Origin: Eucommia ulmoides
Lineage: Eukaryota > Streptophyta > Magnoliopsida > Garryales > Eucommiaceae
Length of the DNA stretch: 64,000 bases
Direction of reading: 5' to 3'
Assembly: GCA_016647705.1 (NCBI GenBank)
Contig: CM028338.1
Location: 24,067,077-24,131,076 of the forward strand
In this document: positions 34,601 to 45,657 of the stretch, one piece after another
Layout: every line of letters begins with the position of its first letter
How positions within the stretch are numbered: position 1 is the first letter of the stretch
Translations under genes and position numbers: made by a program
The notes under the pieces: model-generated
The model's database searches: none
Seen by the model: the letters and a program-made list of their open reading frames with translations, nothing else
What the model was told of the DNA's origin: nothing

Positions 34601-37600
34601 CTGAAAAAGCTACAGAAAATGAATTCTCTGAATCAAATGAGGAATGTGAAGCTTGATCTTTAGACAGTGAGTCCTTAACACGAAATGTCCCTTTAAAAGC
34701 TTTCTTCTTTAAAGAGTGAACAATAGCTCAAGCTTTGGCCACAAATGAGATGACATACTGACATGCCCTTTGGGAAGGATTGGTTTGACCAACTGAAGGT
34801 TATGAGCCTGAGAAAACCTATTTAAGAATATTAAAAACTATTTTAGAAATATTTATCGTTAAAAATGAAATAAAAATATTTCCTAAAAAAGTTCACGAAA
34901 TTTAAAAATTTAGAACAATTCGGTCGACTCACCAATCCATTTGGTCGATCGATTTAAGTATTTTTTGAAAATCTCTAGAACCTGAAAAATCAGGTCGTTT
35001 GAATCAGCCATTCAGTTGACTGAATTAGACTGGTTTTGATCCTTGAAAAACGAAGTCGACCGAATCACAAATTGGTCGACTGATTTGGCCCCTTCAAAAT
35101 TTTCTAGAACCTGTAAAATCAAGTCAACCGAATCACTCCGCGGTCGACTGAATTGACCATTTTTCGTATTTTTCTGGTATCTGTAAAATCCAATCGACTC
35201 ATTGAACCAAAAACTTAATTGTTCAAAATTTTGTTGCATCTAGTTGACTGATTTGGCAATTGAGTTGAGTGAATTGAACCCTAACACCTCTAAATATGCA
35301 TGGAAAAGATCTTAACAATTTAGACATACATGCATGCATACCTATCAGGCTATCACTTAATCACACACAAAATATAGCATTTTAACACATATTCAAGTGT
35401 AGTGCATGATCCTAATCGGGTTGAAATGAGTTAATGTTGTTTACTTTAGGAAAAAAAAAATTTGTCAAAAATATCTTCATCATGCTTTTGCTCTTGAATC
35501 GTCTTGAATCTTGATCATCTGTTTTACTTCCAATGTATCAAATTTGTCATATCTCGTTCTCAGTCCATCATAAATCTGGCTAATATTCTTTTACACTGTA
35601 ATCACATTTCAATTACAATATCAGTCTAGAAAAATTATCAAGTTAATTGAATCATCAAAGTCATCAAAATTGGAATTAAATCATTTAGGTTAACAATCTT
35701 CTCCTTTTTTTTTATGACAATTCACTTGATGTTTTCTTATTTAAAAAAAATAAAAAAAGTGCTCCCCCTGAATATGGGAATGGGGCTTTTAACCATTTAG
35801 AAACATAAATGAGATATTTTTTGCGACCCAATTATATGATGCATTTCCACAGCACAAGTATATAATGCATTAAATAACAATGCATCAAGAATGACTTATA
35901 AATGCATGATGAAAAATTTAAAGTGCACATGTTTGAAAACATCATAGACTTCCTCCCCCTATGTCATCTCAAAGAGGGGGGGGATTTAAAAATCAGGAAT
36001 GTTGGATTATTTGATATGATATAATTCACATAAAGAATCAATTAACATTTCAATAATCCTATAATTTGAAAACCTTGAAGCAGATGAAGAGAATAATTTC
36101 TAAGTACTCAAAAAACATTTTTTTTGAAATCAATGCATATGACCCCCCTATATACGATTTTTCTAAATAATGCCAAAAATCATGGAAGTTTGTAAATTGG
36201 TTTTCGATGATGATCATTTGAATGGAGTGATATGCATACTATACTCTAGACAAACATCATTGTGCCTAGCCATTGCCAAACGACTCGATGAGTCACCCAA
36301 TTAAGCCAACACAAAAACCAAAGACCTAACGTAGTTTCTAATCTAATTATTTCTTTCAGTTTTTGCAAAGATAGTAATGTGAGAATAATTAAGATGATAT
36401 GCGTGTGAATAGTCTAAAATATTTTAAATCTATGTCAAACATAAAATAAAGACTAATAAATAAAGAAACATGAATGAAATTTCACTTTAATTAATATAGA
36501 ATTCAATATGTGAAGAATTTGGACAAAATAAAGAAGCTGCAAAAGAATGTTCTAGGAACTTGAAATGTTTCAGATGCTGTTTGATTAAGCTGAAAATTAA
36601 ATACGCAAAACATCAAAGTACTGAATCATACGTTCTGAAATTTTCAATGTTAAAGTTCTTTATCGCTGAATCTATTTGGTTTTTTGTTCTTCCTGTCTTG
36701 AGTTTTTTTTTTGCTTAACAATTTTCTCTCTTGTTCTCTGCAACATTCTCTCTATATAATTTCCCTCTAAATTTCTGTAATTCCACTTTCCTCAATCTTC
36801 ATAGAAAATTTTCTAAGAATATATATTAGTGAATTAATGATGATTTAATGGTGATTGTAGGTGTAATTATTTGAGAATTTAAAATGAAAAGTGATAAGAA
36901 ATTAGTAAGAAACCCTGTCTTAAATTTGACCCATTTGAAATGATATGCAAGTGGTGGTCTAATTTTGTTTACAAATGGACTTAATTTGATAAATATTTAC
37001 TTTATTCCATTTTAAGTGTTTCATTGTGCTACTCCTCAATGTTAGGCAACTTATAGAGCAATATACGAATTTCAGAATATCTTTTGGTATTCTGAAATTT
37101 ACTTGGACAGTATCATCCTAGTTTTTTCTACATTTAATTATAGACATATCTAGCATTTTCTGATGTTCTAATAAATGATTGAGTGACACACGAGGGTCAT
37201 GATTAGCAAGCAGTGATGCGTACACCCCCGAAAACCTTGATTTATTTATTTTAAAAATCATTCGAATTATTTTTACATATTAAAATTGAAGCAATATATC
37301 TAAAAATAGTTTTACGAAAATTGAGAAACAATGGCCAAATGTCTAGGTTCGTGCTCTGAATGCCATGGGAGTACAAGCCCCCAAAAAGCCCTGGGGGCTT
37401 GCGCCCCAACATGCACCCGAAGTCATTTTTGTGATGTACAAATCTCAGGGAGCACAACATGCTCACAACTTTCGGGACTTATGACTGGCAAATATGCTTT
37501 CATAGGCACATGTATTTGTGTTTATAAAAAAATGAGACATTGCAGCTTCAGAAAGCTATCACCAGATCTTTTATTTGTTTTTTCCAGGTTGTTGAAGATA

Positions 37601-40600
37601 TTGCGTTGCCTGTACCTTTTAACAGTCCAATGGTTCTCATAAAGCCGCCGCAAGCATGCTCAACTGCTCAAGTTTACAAAGTAATAGTGATTCTAAGTTA
37701 GTGAATTACCTTAAGATTGGAAATTGATTCTGTAACCGTCATCTGACAAAATTTTCATTTGTCAGAGTCTTCAGTTGGATCGAACTAGTAAGATTGATCC
37801 TTTAACTTTGTTGGACAAGATCTCTAGGAGTGGAATATCTCAAGATGTTTGTATCAATGATTTAGGTATTGATTCATGCAAAATTTTTAATAAATTTTAT
37901 TTGCTATTGTTTATGTTGGTTATGGTTTTGGATTGCATCCGGTAACCAACAATCTATTGCTATTGTTTTGATACATGTAAAGGTAGGGCTGGTCATCACA
38001 TAAAGAAAATATTAAGAAAGGGACAATTGGTGGTTTAGATATGTCTTCTAACATGACTGATGTACAGGGTATTATCAGTTATATTTTGAAATGTTTGAAC
38101 TTGACCAACATAATTGTTGCACTTATAAGATTTTTTCTTATATTTTCTTTCTTATGATTTATGTTTTGAAACAAAACCTTATTATGCTTGCTACAAAGTT
38201 AAGTTATTTCAAACCCATTTGAGAATAGGTCAGGCTAAGGCTGTTATTCTGTAGTCATATTTGATCAGTGTTGTCTTAAAGTCCATTTATTGGGAGTATA
38301 TGTGGCATTTTAGACAATGTCATTTTTGTCCAGGTTTTCATGATTTGACTTGTTGTAATTTCTTGTTGCAGAGCCTCCTGCATTTGAAGTTCTCCCTTCT
38401 TTAAAAAGATTAAAACAACGGGTAATTGCTGCCGGTTGTGGACAATATGATGCTGTTTTCATGTCTGGGAGGTACATTCAAGCACATTCTCGTTATCTTA
38501 TTTCATGCCCTTTTATCCTCGGTAATCTTTATGAATTAAAAAAATTAGTATGCACTCTTATTTATTTGTTCATTTAACTTTTCGGCATGTCTGTTAATGA
38601 GAATATATATGGTGGTCAAAAGGATGAAAACACTTATCTTCTTAAATTTCCTGCTTTATAGTGGTAAACAATTTATCTGTTCTAATGAAATTCAGGTTTA
38701 AGTCTCTGGTGCTGTAGTGATGCCATAAATCCTCTCAATAGTTTTGTATGCTATTTGCAACATCATGGATTAAGTATTACTTCCCTAGTAAACATTCTTG
38801 CAAACGACAAACTAATTTCACTAAACATTTTCATGTGTGGAGACCTTAAAATTATTAGCTGCTTGTATTTTTTCCTTTAGGTAGGAATGTTCGAGCTAAT
38901 GCCTGAGCTTATCTGTGCCCATGCTCGTCTTCACCTCGTCTTCAATTTACTAGATGGCATAGTAAATATGATGGAATCATTCCACTTCTCAAAATCATAT
39001 TTCTTCTCTCTTGAATTTGTGATTCAAAGCTTCAAAACATGAAGTGAGCGCTGGAGTGGAGATGCGTTATTTAATAAGCATCGAGAATTTTTTGACAAAG
39101 CTCAGCCCTTTTTTTAAAAAAAAAAAAAAAAACAGACTGCAGGTTATGGAGATCAGTATGGAAATCGGAAGAATGACACCCTTCACCTATTAACTTCACT
39201 GTCTTCAAATCCTGAATAATCACAGAATCATGAAAGAATGAAACTTAACAATTATGATCTTTCGTAAGTTTACTAGATAGTCATTAAGTTAAAAAGAAAA
39301 GAAGCAATATAAATACAGACGGCAAAAAAAAAGAAAAAAGAAAAAAAAAAAAAAAAAGGGAAATGGGTTGCACAGTTTCAATACCCTTTGCAGAAGTGGT
39401 TAAACCATCTGCTAAGGTGATATGAGGTGTAGAGGATGAAGATTGCTATTGAGTAACCAGATGATAGGTATCCGATATATGATCAGTAGCTGTCGAATTT
39501 ATGGCCCATGTTTTAGAACTAGAAAGAAAAGCCCTACAATTGTCTCTCTAAGTGAAATATGAAATGGAGAGAGGTGCTTGATGAGGTGTTTTTTTTTAAA
39601 GGGAACTTTATTGGTCAATCGAAGGCCAAATAGGGAATTAGCCCTGGGCAAGACAAAAGAATCAAACGAATACACAAGAATCAAAACAGAGAAACTAGCT
39701 TAAAATTCGGAAAATGAAGCATATTCAGCCAAACTAAGGCACTATTATTGGTAACCGTGGCTGGGGTACCATTCTACTTCCAAATAGCAATTGGTGGAAA
39801 CGACGCTTTTGAACACATGACCTGTCACTCTGAAAATTAGAACAGCTATCTGCTTAACCTCAATGGGTTAACAACAACCTAGGAAGCACGGACACGTGTT
39901 TCATGTCCGATACAGGGATATGACGAATTTTTAAAAAATTAGGATACTTATATAGTTAGGATACAACAATATTATATATTTGAATATACTAATTTTTTTT
40001 ATTAATGCTCATTTCATTTAGAACACTGACAAATTTCACTGAGTTTTAAATTTTTAGACATTACTTCATGAGTGGTGTACTAGTAACCTGTCCCCAGTTA
40101 AGACCAGTGTTTGAGTTTCATTCCCCCGATTGTCAAAATGGTTAGATATAAATTCTTCTAATCTAAAATAAAAAAAAAAAAGAAAAAGAAAAAGAAAAAA
40201 AAAAGAAGAAGAAGAAAAGAACTGTGGGACTAATGCACTTGGAACCTGATCTGATACCCTGTTAAAGGTAAAAAGAGAGAGTAATGGAAGAAAGAGAAGG
40301 CTTGAGCTTGATTACCAATTTACGATTGCCGGCCTCTCCCTTTACATATATAATTGGATGAATATATGAAACCCTAAGTACATGTAAATTGCTAAGATAT
40401 CCTGTAACACAAATGATCAAGAAAGCTTGATCAATGTTCTCAACAACATGAGATTTATGTTTCCTTGATATGGAAGGAAGTCAGTCAAATGTACACGTGG
40501 TTAGTTTAAAAATATAAATGTTATTTAATATTCTTTAATATATTTTAACAAAAAATAATCTCCTAAACCTATAAATAAAATTCAATTTAGGGTATGTATC

Positions 40601-43058
40601 TTTTAAGACGCTCATCACATGACTTACTCGCTCTTGTTACTTCCCATCAAGGGTCCAAGGCTTGTCACACTAACTACATGACCTTCACATTTCATGGCTC
40701 CAACTATAAAAATTGGACTTGGATAGTGATCCAGGATCTTCATGGCACAGCTTTTGTCCTGCATGTTGGGCAAATGTGCTAATTAGAGAGTCCATTTGTG
40801 GACCTTACATACATGACAGGACCCATCTTGAGCCAAAAACTTATCATTTACCTGTCCATGTATGTCATCCTTCAAAGCACCAATTCTTTGATCTGAAAAT
40901 ACCTCAAACTGATATGAACAAATTCATTAAAACCTCATCAATCTTGGAAATTTTTCTACTGTCTAGGATTTTGTGCATTCATACTGTTGTATTTCCCTTC
41001 TAGGCTTCTAGCGATATGAACACAGGCACTGTTTAATTAATTTGGTGGTCCCAATGTTTGTTGTAGTGTTGAAAAATTTCCACACCATGATTTATCTGGA
41101 CCATCCTCTGGGAATTTGAATATGCAAGAGTTTCCTTGAGGGTTAACTAGTTATTAAGCCTTTATCGAAGACAAACCCTTGGCAATAAACATGGCCTTTG
41201 TAAGATTGTTAGGATTCCGTGTCAGGAAGTCTACCTTGTTTGTTTCTCTTCTTCTTCTTTTACATTTCCCGTCAATGCATGTATTGTATATGCATGCATG
41301 CATACTAGCTCATGTATCTATCTCACAAGTCAATAACTAATCAATGGGTTTCATTGCAAATATTCTTATTTCCATATTTTGATGGAAACGTATTGAACTG
41401 CAGTGGAAGCACAATAGTTGGGGTTGGTTCTCCAGATCCTCCGCAATTTGTCTACGATGATGATGAATACAAGGATGTCTTCTTGTCAGGTGTGCTAGAA
41501 GCAATTTCTCCATGTTTTTCATTTGGTAGTCCTTCTCTAAGATTACTCATTAATATTTTCATCTACCACACTGAGGGAGTCTCCATATCTGTGAGACCGT
41601 ACATTGAAAAATTATAAGCTTTGAAGTTTCCCATTAGTTTGCTTAAACTGTCATTTACCCCACTTACCTCACCTATCCTTTTACCACTTTCCACGGAACT
41701 GTTGTCATTTGATAAATACCGCTTGGACCCCTTCTTGTAGTAAGCTGGTGATTAACGAAACCCAAATTGTTAGTATATAATTATACCTCTTAGACAATTT
41801 TACCCTTTGAATGAGAAGACCAGACTCGTATAATTAAATGAAGAAGTACCTAATACTCCACATTCATTTTTTTTTTCTTTTTTCTTTTCTTTTCCTCTTT
41901 TTTTTCTTCTTGGTTTCCCATGTTCCCAGCCGAAACCCTATTAGATGCCGCCCAGAATGTGTGAAAGAACATTTGCTTCTCTATTTTACCCATGCTAAAA
42001 AGACTTTATTACTAGAAATATCAAGGGGTGGATTTTTTTTCTTCTTTCTTTTTCGCTTTTCTGGAAATATCAACAGAAGTGTGAAAGAGATTATTTTCCC
42101 ATTCTAATCCTCACTCTTAATAAAATGTAGTATTTTATCGATAAGCAATATTATTTTTGTAAGACCCCAAATACAATGAATAGCAAAAGAAGATGAGGAA
42201 ACAAATCCTTGTAGAAACGACTCCACCTTTTCCTTTGATGCATTCTAGTTGATAATTACTTGTATTATTTTATATTTTCCTTTTTACTTGAAAATAAATA
42301 ATATATCTCTCTGTCAGCAACAAATATATTGCTTGATCAAAGCATAATTAATATAATTTTTTGGGCGCTAACTAAATATATATGCTTATCTATACTATTA
42401 GGTACACAGTAATGAGATGTAATTTTACGGGAAAGGAATCTATTTTCAAATAGGCCCGTTCTAAAGCTCATAGGATTCTATTTTATTCTTGCCTACTAAA
42501 CGCAACGTCGAGGAATGGTGATTCCTCCAAAATGGGGGAATCACCATCCCAGTGTAATAATGATTTTGTCAGTAAATGGCACATTAAAAGAAATGCAGGA
42601 ATTGTGATTCCATTTCGACGGTAATTTCACCCAACCAAAGGGAGTATATATATATGTATGTTAATTTTTTGCTTCCCACAATAATTCTTTTCAATCATCC
42701 AAACTTAGTTACTTTTAATACAGGTTGATGTACTTTTAATACATGTTGATGAACTTCGTATAAAAACAATTATTTATTCATCTATCTATTCTCAACATAA
42801 TAATAATAATAATTAAAAAAAAAATGTAGCACGAGATCGTGCACCTTTTTTTTTTTTTTTTTTTATGAGCTTGCGCGAAAGTATAATAAAATATAAATTA
42901 GTAAAAAGGGGAAACGACTTTTGGGTGTTGTTCTTTCTTTTATTTAACTGAAGGTACGAATTATGTTTTCTTTTTTTCTTTTTAATAATGCAGAAGCGAG
43001 TTTCATAACCCGAGCAGCTGGTGACTGGTATAAGGAGCCTGCTTCCACCTTGGACTAG
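28694..43058 (+). CDS. ISPE: 4-diphosphocytidyl-2-C-methyl-D-erythritol kinase, plastidic (complete, 11 exons)
   Basis: Exons: 28694-28906, 28995-29090, 29190-29258, 29403-29507, 29595-29651, 29760-29960, 37588-37680, 37766-37865, 38372-38471, 41404-41489, 42994-43058 (TAG at 43056). All introns are GT-AG and phases agree, giving 394 residues, near the usual plant length of about 380-400. The enzyme uses ATP to phosphorylate CDP-methylerythritol at the 2-hydroxyl in the plastid MEP pathway to isoprenoids. Residues 1 to about 65 are Ser/Lys/Arg-rich with few acids, a chloroplast transit peptide. The GHMP-kinase motifs are intact: SPCKINVFLRITGKREDGFH with Lys103; PTGAGLGGGSSNAA (188-201), the ATP loop; GSDIPFF with catalytic Asp230; and MSGSGSTIVGVG (342-353). 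The start ATG sits in a good context (AGCCATGGC). Introns 6, 9 and 10 are 7627, 2932 and 1504 bp, the others 85-506 bp. I see no inactivating change. Confidence 0.96.
32435..32490 (+). repeat. 28-bp exact tandem duplication
   Basis: ACTTCAATTGTGTTTAGAAT plus AGTTGTAG occurs twice head to tail (32435-32462 and 32463-32490) without mismatch, a recent local duplication inside ISPE intron 6. Confidence 0.95.
32854..32870 (+). repeat. 17-base poly(G) tract
   Basis: An uninterrupted run of 17 G in ISPE intron 6. Such runs can form G-quadruplexes and are also common places for assembly-length error. Confidence 0.9.
34430..36000 (-). mobile_element. SIRE-like copia LTR with polypurine tract (minus) in ISPE intron 6
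   Basis: Read on the minus strand, TTGTCATAAAAAAAAAGGAG and AAGATTGTTAACC (about 35727 down to 35688) match the copia polypurine tract followed by an LTR start TGTTAAC; the LTR would thus end at 35695 in + coordinates. The next LTR bases contain TTTTGATGACTTTGATGA, common at the start of such LTRs. Further in, 34915-35275 holds GTCGACY/GTTGACTGA repeats. To the right, CTCCCCCTGAATATGGG (35763) and CCTCCCCCTATGTCATCTC (35952) look like further purine tracts on the minus strand. The left LTR limit is not identified. Confidence 0.5.
34915..35275. repeat. GTCGAC-bearing diverged repeats
   Basis: Roughly 60-70 bp units combine a GGTCGACTGA/AGTCGACCGA-like word with TTTTCTAGAACCTGTAAAATC or a variant (for example around 34970, 35040, 35098, 35165). 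Similar GTCGAC words cluster at 52075-52310 and 55340-55750. Confidence 0.65.
38472..41403 (+). other. ISPE intron 9
   Basis: Donor GTACAT, acceptor CTGCAG. Phase is 2, splitting Ser345. It carries a copia-like LTR fragment at 40260-40550 and A-rich tracts at 39110-39132, 39329-39357 and 40167-40222; the rest is unassigned. Small open frames (40594-41003) have no domain. Confidence 0.9.
40230..40550 (-). mobile_element. Short copia LTR with primer-binding site, in ISPE intron 9
   Basis: On the minus strand the LTR runs from 40550 (TGTTAAAATATATTAAAGAA) to 40260 (...TTTAACA), 291 bp, with matching TGTTAAA/TTTAACA ends. Directly after it (40259 leftwards) comes GGGTATCAGATCAGG, close to the TGGTATCAGAGC complement of initiator tRNA-Met, so this is a 5' LTR plus primer-binding site. 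The internal region ends within 30-40 bp at an A/G-rich tract, and no second LTR or target duplication was found. Confidence 0.65.
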
Positions 43059-43200
43059 AGATATTGGTTATAGGCTGGCCAATGCCATGCCCATGGAGCC
43101 TTATTCATGTATAGAGTTCAAGTCAGGGCAAGTCCTGATTTTAGGCCGGAACCAAATTTCAAAAACAAGGCCAATGTGTAGAATAAAATATTGGGAAAAT
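43059..43200 (+). other. ISPE 3' UTR with polyadenylation signal
   Basis: AATAAA occurs at 43182-43187, 124 bp after the stop codon, a suitable place for a plant near-upstream element. No other gene follows for several kb. Confidence 0.55.
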
Positions 43201-44617
43201 TAGTTGATAGTCCTGGAAACAAGTCATATTTTTTTTTAAAGTAATTTGAATAAGTTTTTAGTCTTTCATTTATATATATATATATATATAGGAGTTCGAT
43301 TGAGCAACGGAGGTTTTATTTTTATTTTTTTAGTATAAACCTCCGGTATGTAATAATCATATTGGGTTTCGATTAATTTGGATCGAGTTAGGTAGGACCA
43401 TAAGGGCGATAAAGTTTTTCCTACTGAGTTTTAATGCAGTTACATTCCCAAGTCTCGAACCAAGAACCTTGAGCAAGCCTTTAAGACATGGAGGAAGAGA
43501 GTGCCAATATTTATAAAGGTATCACTTGCACTGATGGTCAAATTAGTCGTATTTTTTTTCCTACAAATGTGTTGAAATCCGAAATAAGTTGACCCACAAA
43601 TTTTAAAAATACTACTATTATGACAACATAAACTTGCTTATGAGGAATGTATTGAGTTGTTTGGGGACACGAGCAAAAAATTTGAATTTTATCTCTCGTG
43701 TCATTTTGTTTGAAAACACAAATATTATTTGTCATTTAGAAAATATTGCTACCTTATTCGATCAATTTTTTTTTTAATGAAAAGACATATCTCTCTTTTT
43801 TTTTAAAATATATATTTTTTATTCTTTTATTTTTTCAAGATTCATTAATACTCCCTATATATATATATATTACTGTTTTCACCCCTTTAGTTTTAACAAA
43901 TTAAAAAATAATCCCACTCTTCGCACACCCCCAATTCGCCGAAACAACACTCTCCATCCCCAGCTCGCCAGAAAAATCCACCCTACCGAAACTAGAACCA
44001 GTACTAGAACCACCACCACCAACACCCCTACCCCCTGCTGCCGCCACCCACAGAAGATGACGCGTTGAAGTTGATGTTTGAGGACTCAAGCTCCTTACAG
44101 AATCCAGCACAGAGGTGGGCTCTGCTTCCTTCTCCTCATCCGCCTCTTCCTTGTTGGTTGATTTCCACAGACAAATCTGATTCAAATTTGAAGAAACACA
44201 ATCTAAAAGAAGCTCAACCCCCCCCCCCCCCCCCCCCCCCCCCCTCCCTCAAAATCAAAGGGCAAGGGCATCTTTGTCTCCCCTACTCTTTCTCTCTCTC
44301 TCTAGAATCGGAGGAACCCAAAAGTAGAAACAGAGAGATTTACAAAGAGAACAACCCAAATCTCTATATTTTGGCCCTCAAACAAGCAAATGAAGAAAAG
44401 CCATTTCATCAACAAATCAAAAAATCATTCCTCTTCCTGTTATTTGACCCTTGATTTTTTTGGGTTTGGTTCCTATTGATTTTCTTCCACTTAGTTTTCA
44501 TTTGGAAGGGCTCTATTTTTCTCTGTGCTATCTTCCATGGATGCGTGCAACATAAAATAGTGGTAAAGTGCTCTCTCTCTCTCTCTCTCTCGATCCATGC
44601 CAATCTGTGTCGGCGAC
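43201..44617. other. Intergenic stretch with microsatellites and homopolymers
   Basis: No gene is accepted. There is a TA repeat at 43271-43290 and another at 43856-43871, a 27-base poly(C) at 44218-44244, and CT dinucleotide repeats at 44290-44303 and 44571-44592. A 94-codon minus-strand frame (43901-44185; Glu-rich then Gly/Ser-rich) resembles a decayed first exon but has no recognisable domain. Confidence 0.5.
44218..44244 (+). repeat. 27-base poly(C) tract
   Basis: An uninterrupted run of 27 C. It breaks the minus-strand frame upstream of 44185. The run length may not be reliable. Confidence 0.9.
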
Positions 44618-44621
44618 ATTG

Positions 44622-44735
44622 ATCCCTGGCCCAGGGTGGGGTTGACGTCCTGATGAGGTGGGGTGGGGTGGATAGATGCCTGGCCGAGGGTGGGGTTGAC
44701 GTCCTGACGAGGTGGGGTGGGGTGGTTTTTTCGTC
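44622..44735 (+). repeat. About 65-bp GC-rich tandem repeat
   Basis: Two units, each with CCTGGCC(C/G)AGGGTGGGGTTG, ACGTCCTGA and GAGGTGGGGTGGGGTGG. The minus-strand frame across it (44528-44737) therefore repeats a PPHPTSSGRQPHP peptide; that frame is a product of the repeat and not a gene. Confidence 0.85.
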
Positions 44736-44804
44736 AAGATAGGAGTGGGTTTTGCGGCAATGTCGGGGTGGGGATGGTTCCGGCGTGGTGGGGGGGGGGG
44801 GGGG

Positions 44805-44830
44805 TAGGGCTATGCACCGGTCGGGTTGGC
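44805..44830 (+). repeat. hAT left terminal inverted repeat
   Basis: TAGGGCTATGCACCGGTCGG at the left edge pairs with the right edge ...TGCACAGCCCTA (49382-49393) over 12 bases with one mismatch. The left edge is preceded by a 15-base G run. Confidence 0.8.
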
Positions 44831-45657
44831 TGAAATTCGGGCCAACCCACCACCCGACCCGACATTGTCGGGTGAAAAATAAAAGGACCTGTTGGCCGAT
44901 CGTTACACATCAATAACCAACCATTTTCGGATTCTTCGGTTGTAGGGCGGGTACAAACAGGTTGTGGTCGGGTCTGGGCTGCGGGTTGAAGGTCGGGTCA
45001 GGGCCTCGGATGGTCGGGTGTGGTCGGGTCGGGGCTTCGGATACACGTCAATAACCGACCATTTACTGTTTACTATTTACTTAAAAAAATCATTGTTGAA
45101 GAAAAATTAATCAAAATTCAAATAATATTTCAACAAACCATTCAAAAAAAAAAAAAAAAAAAAAATCACAACTTAAAAGAAAAAACACATTTAAAACTAA
45201 TATTATGGATACAATTTTTAATTAAAAAAAATCACAACTTAATAATCCATTTTTAACTCTTAAATGAAATAAAAAGTAAAAACTATAAAAAAAATTAAGG
45301 CTGAAGCGATGCATATTCCAATTTTTTTCATTTACTTTGTAGAATGCAAATGGAACTTCAAGAAATTACTTACAAAAAAATAATTATAATTAAAATAATA
45401 TAAAAACAAGAGAAAACAAAAAAAAAAAAAAAAAACAATTAAATAAATAACATGAGTTGAAAATGAGCTTGCGAATGATTTGATATCTCCAAATCTAAAA
45501 TCTCCTATAAAAATCAAATATTGCTTTTATAGTCTTATGAAATATCTAATTAAAAAAACTATGAAAAAATACTATAATTTAAATTACCTAAATCTCGTTG
45601 CAACTCCTCAATATCATTCATCCTTTTTCGAGGTGAAATCGGCACAGAATGTTGAAG

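Larger units (their letters stand above)
29961..37587 (+). other. ISPE intron 6 (7.6 kb, carries retrotransposon remnants)
   Basis: Donor GTATGT at 29961, acceptor TTTCCAG ending 37587. The first 1.8 kb (29961-31800) and the last 1.5 kb (36050-37587) show no element I recognise; the middle holds LTR-retrotransposon pieces described separately. Flanking exons 6 and 7 encode adjacent parts of the kinase, so the growth is pure intron expansion. Confidence 0.9.

Noticed and set aside
41312-41617. 101-codon open frame as a separate gene
   Set aside because: It is ISPE exon 10 read through into both flanking introns.
43901-44185. 94-codon minus-strand frame
   Set aside because: Glu-rich then Gly-rich low complexity, interrupted upstream by the poly(C) run; no domain. 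It may be a decayed first exon but cannot be supported.
44528-44737. 69-codon minus-strand frame with PPHPTSSGRQPHP repeats
   Set aside because: The peptide repetition follows directly from a two-unit GC-rich DNA repeat.
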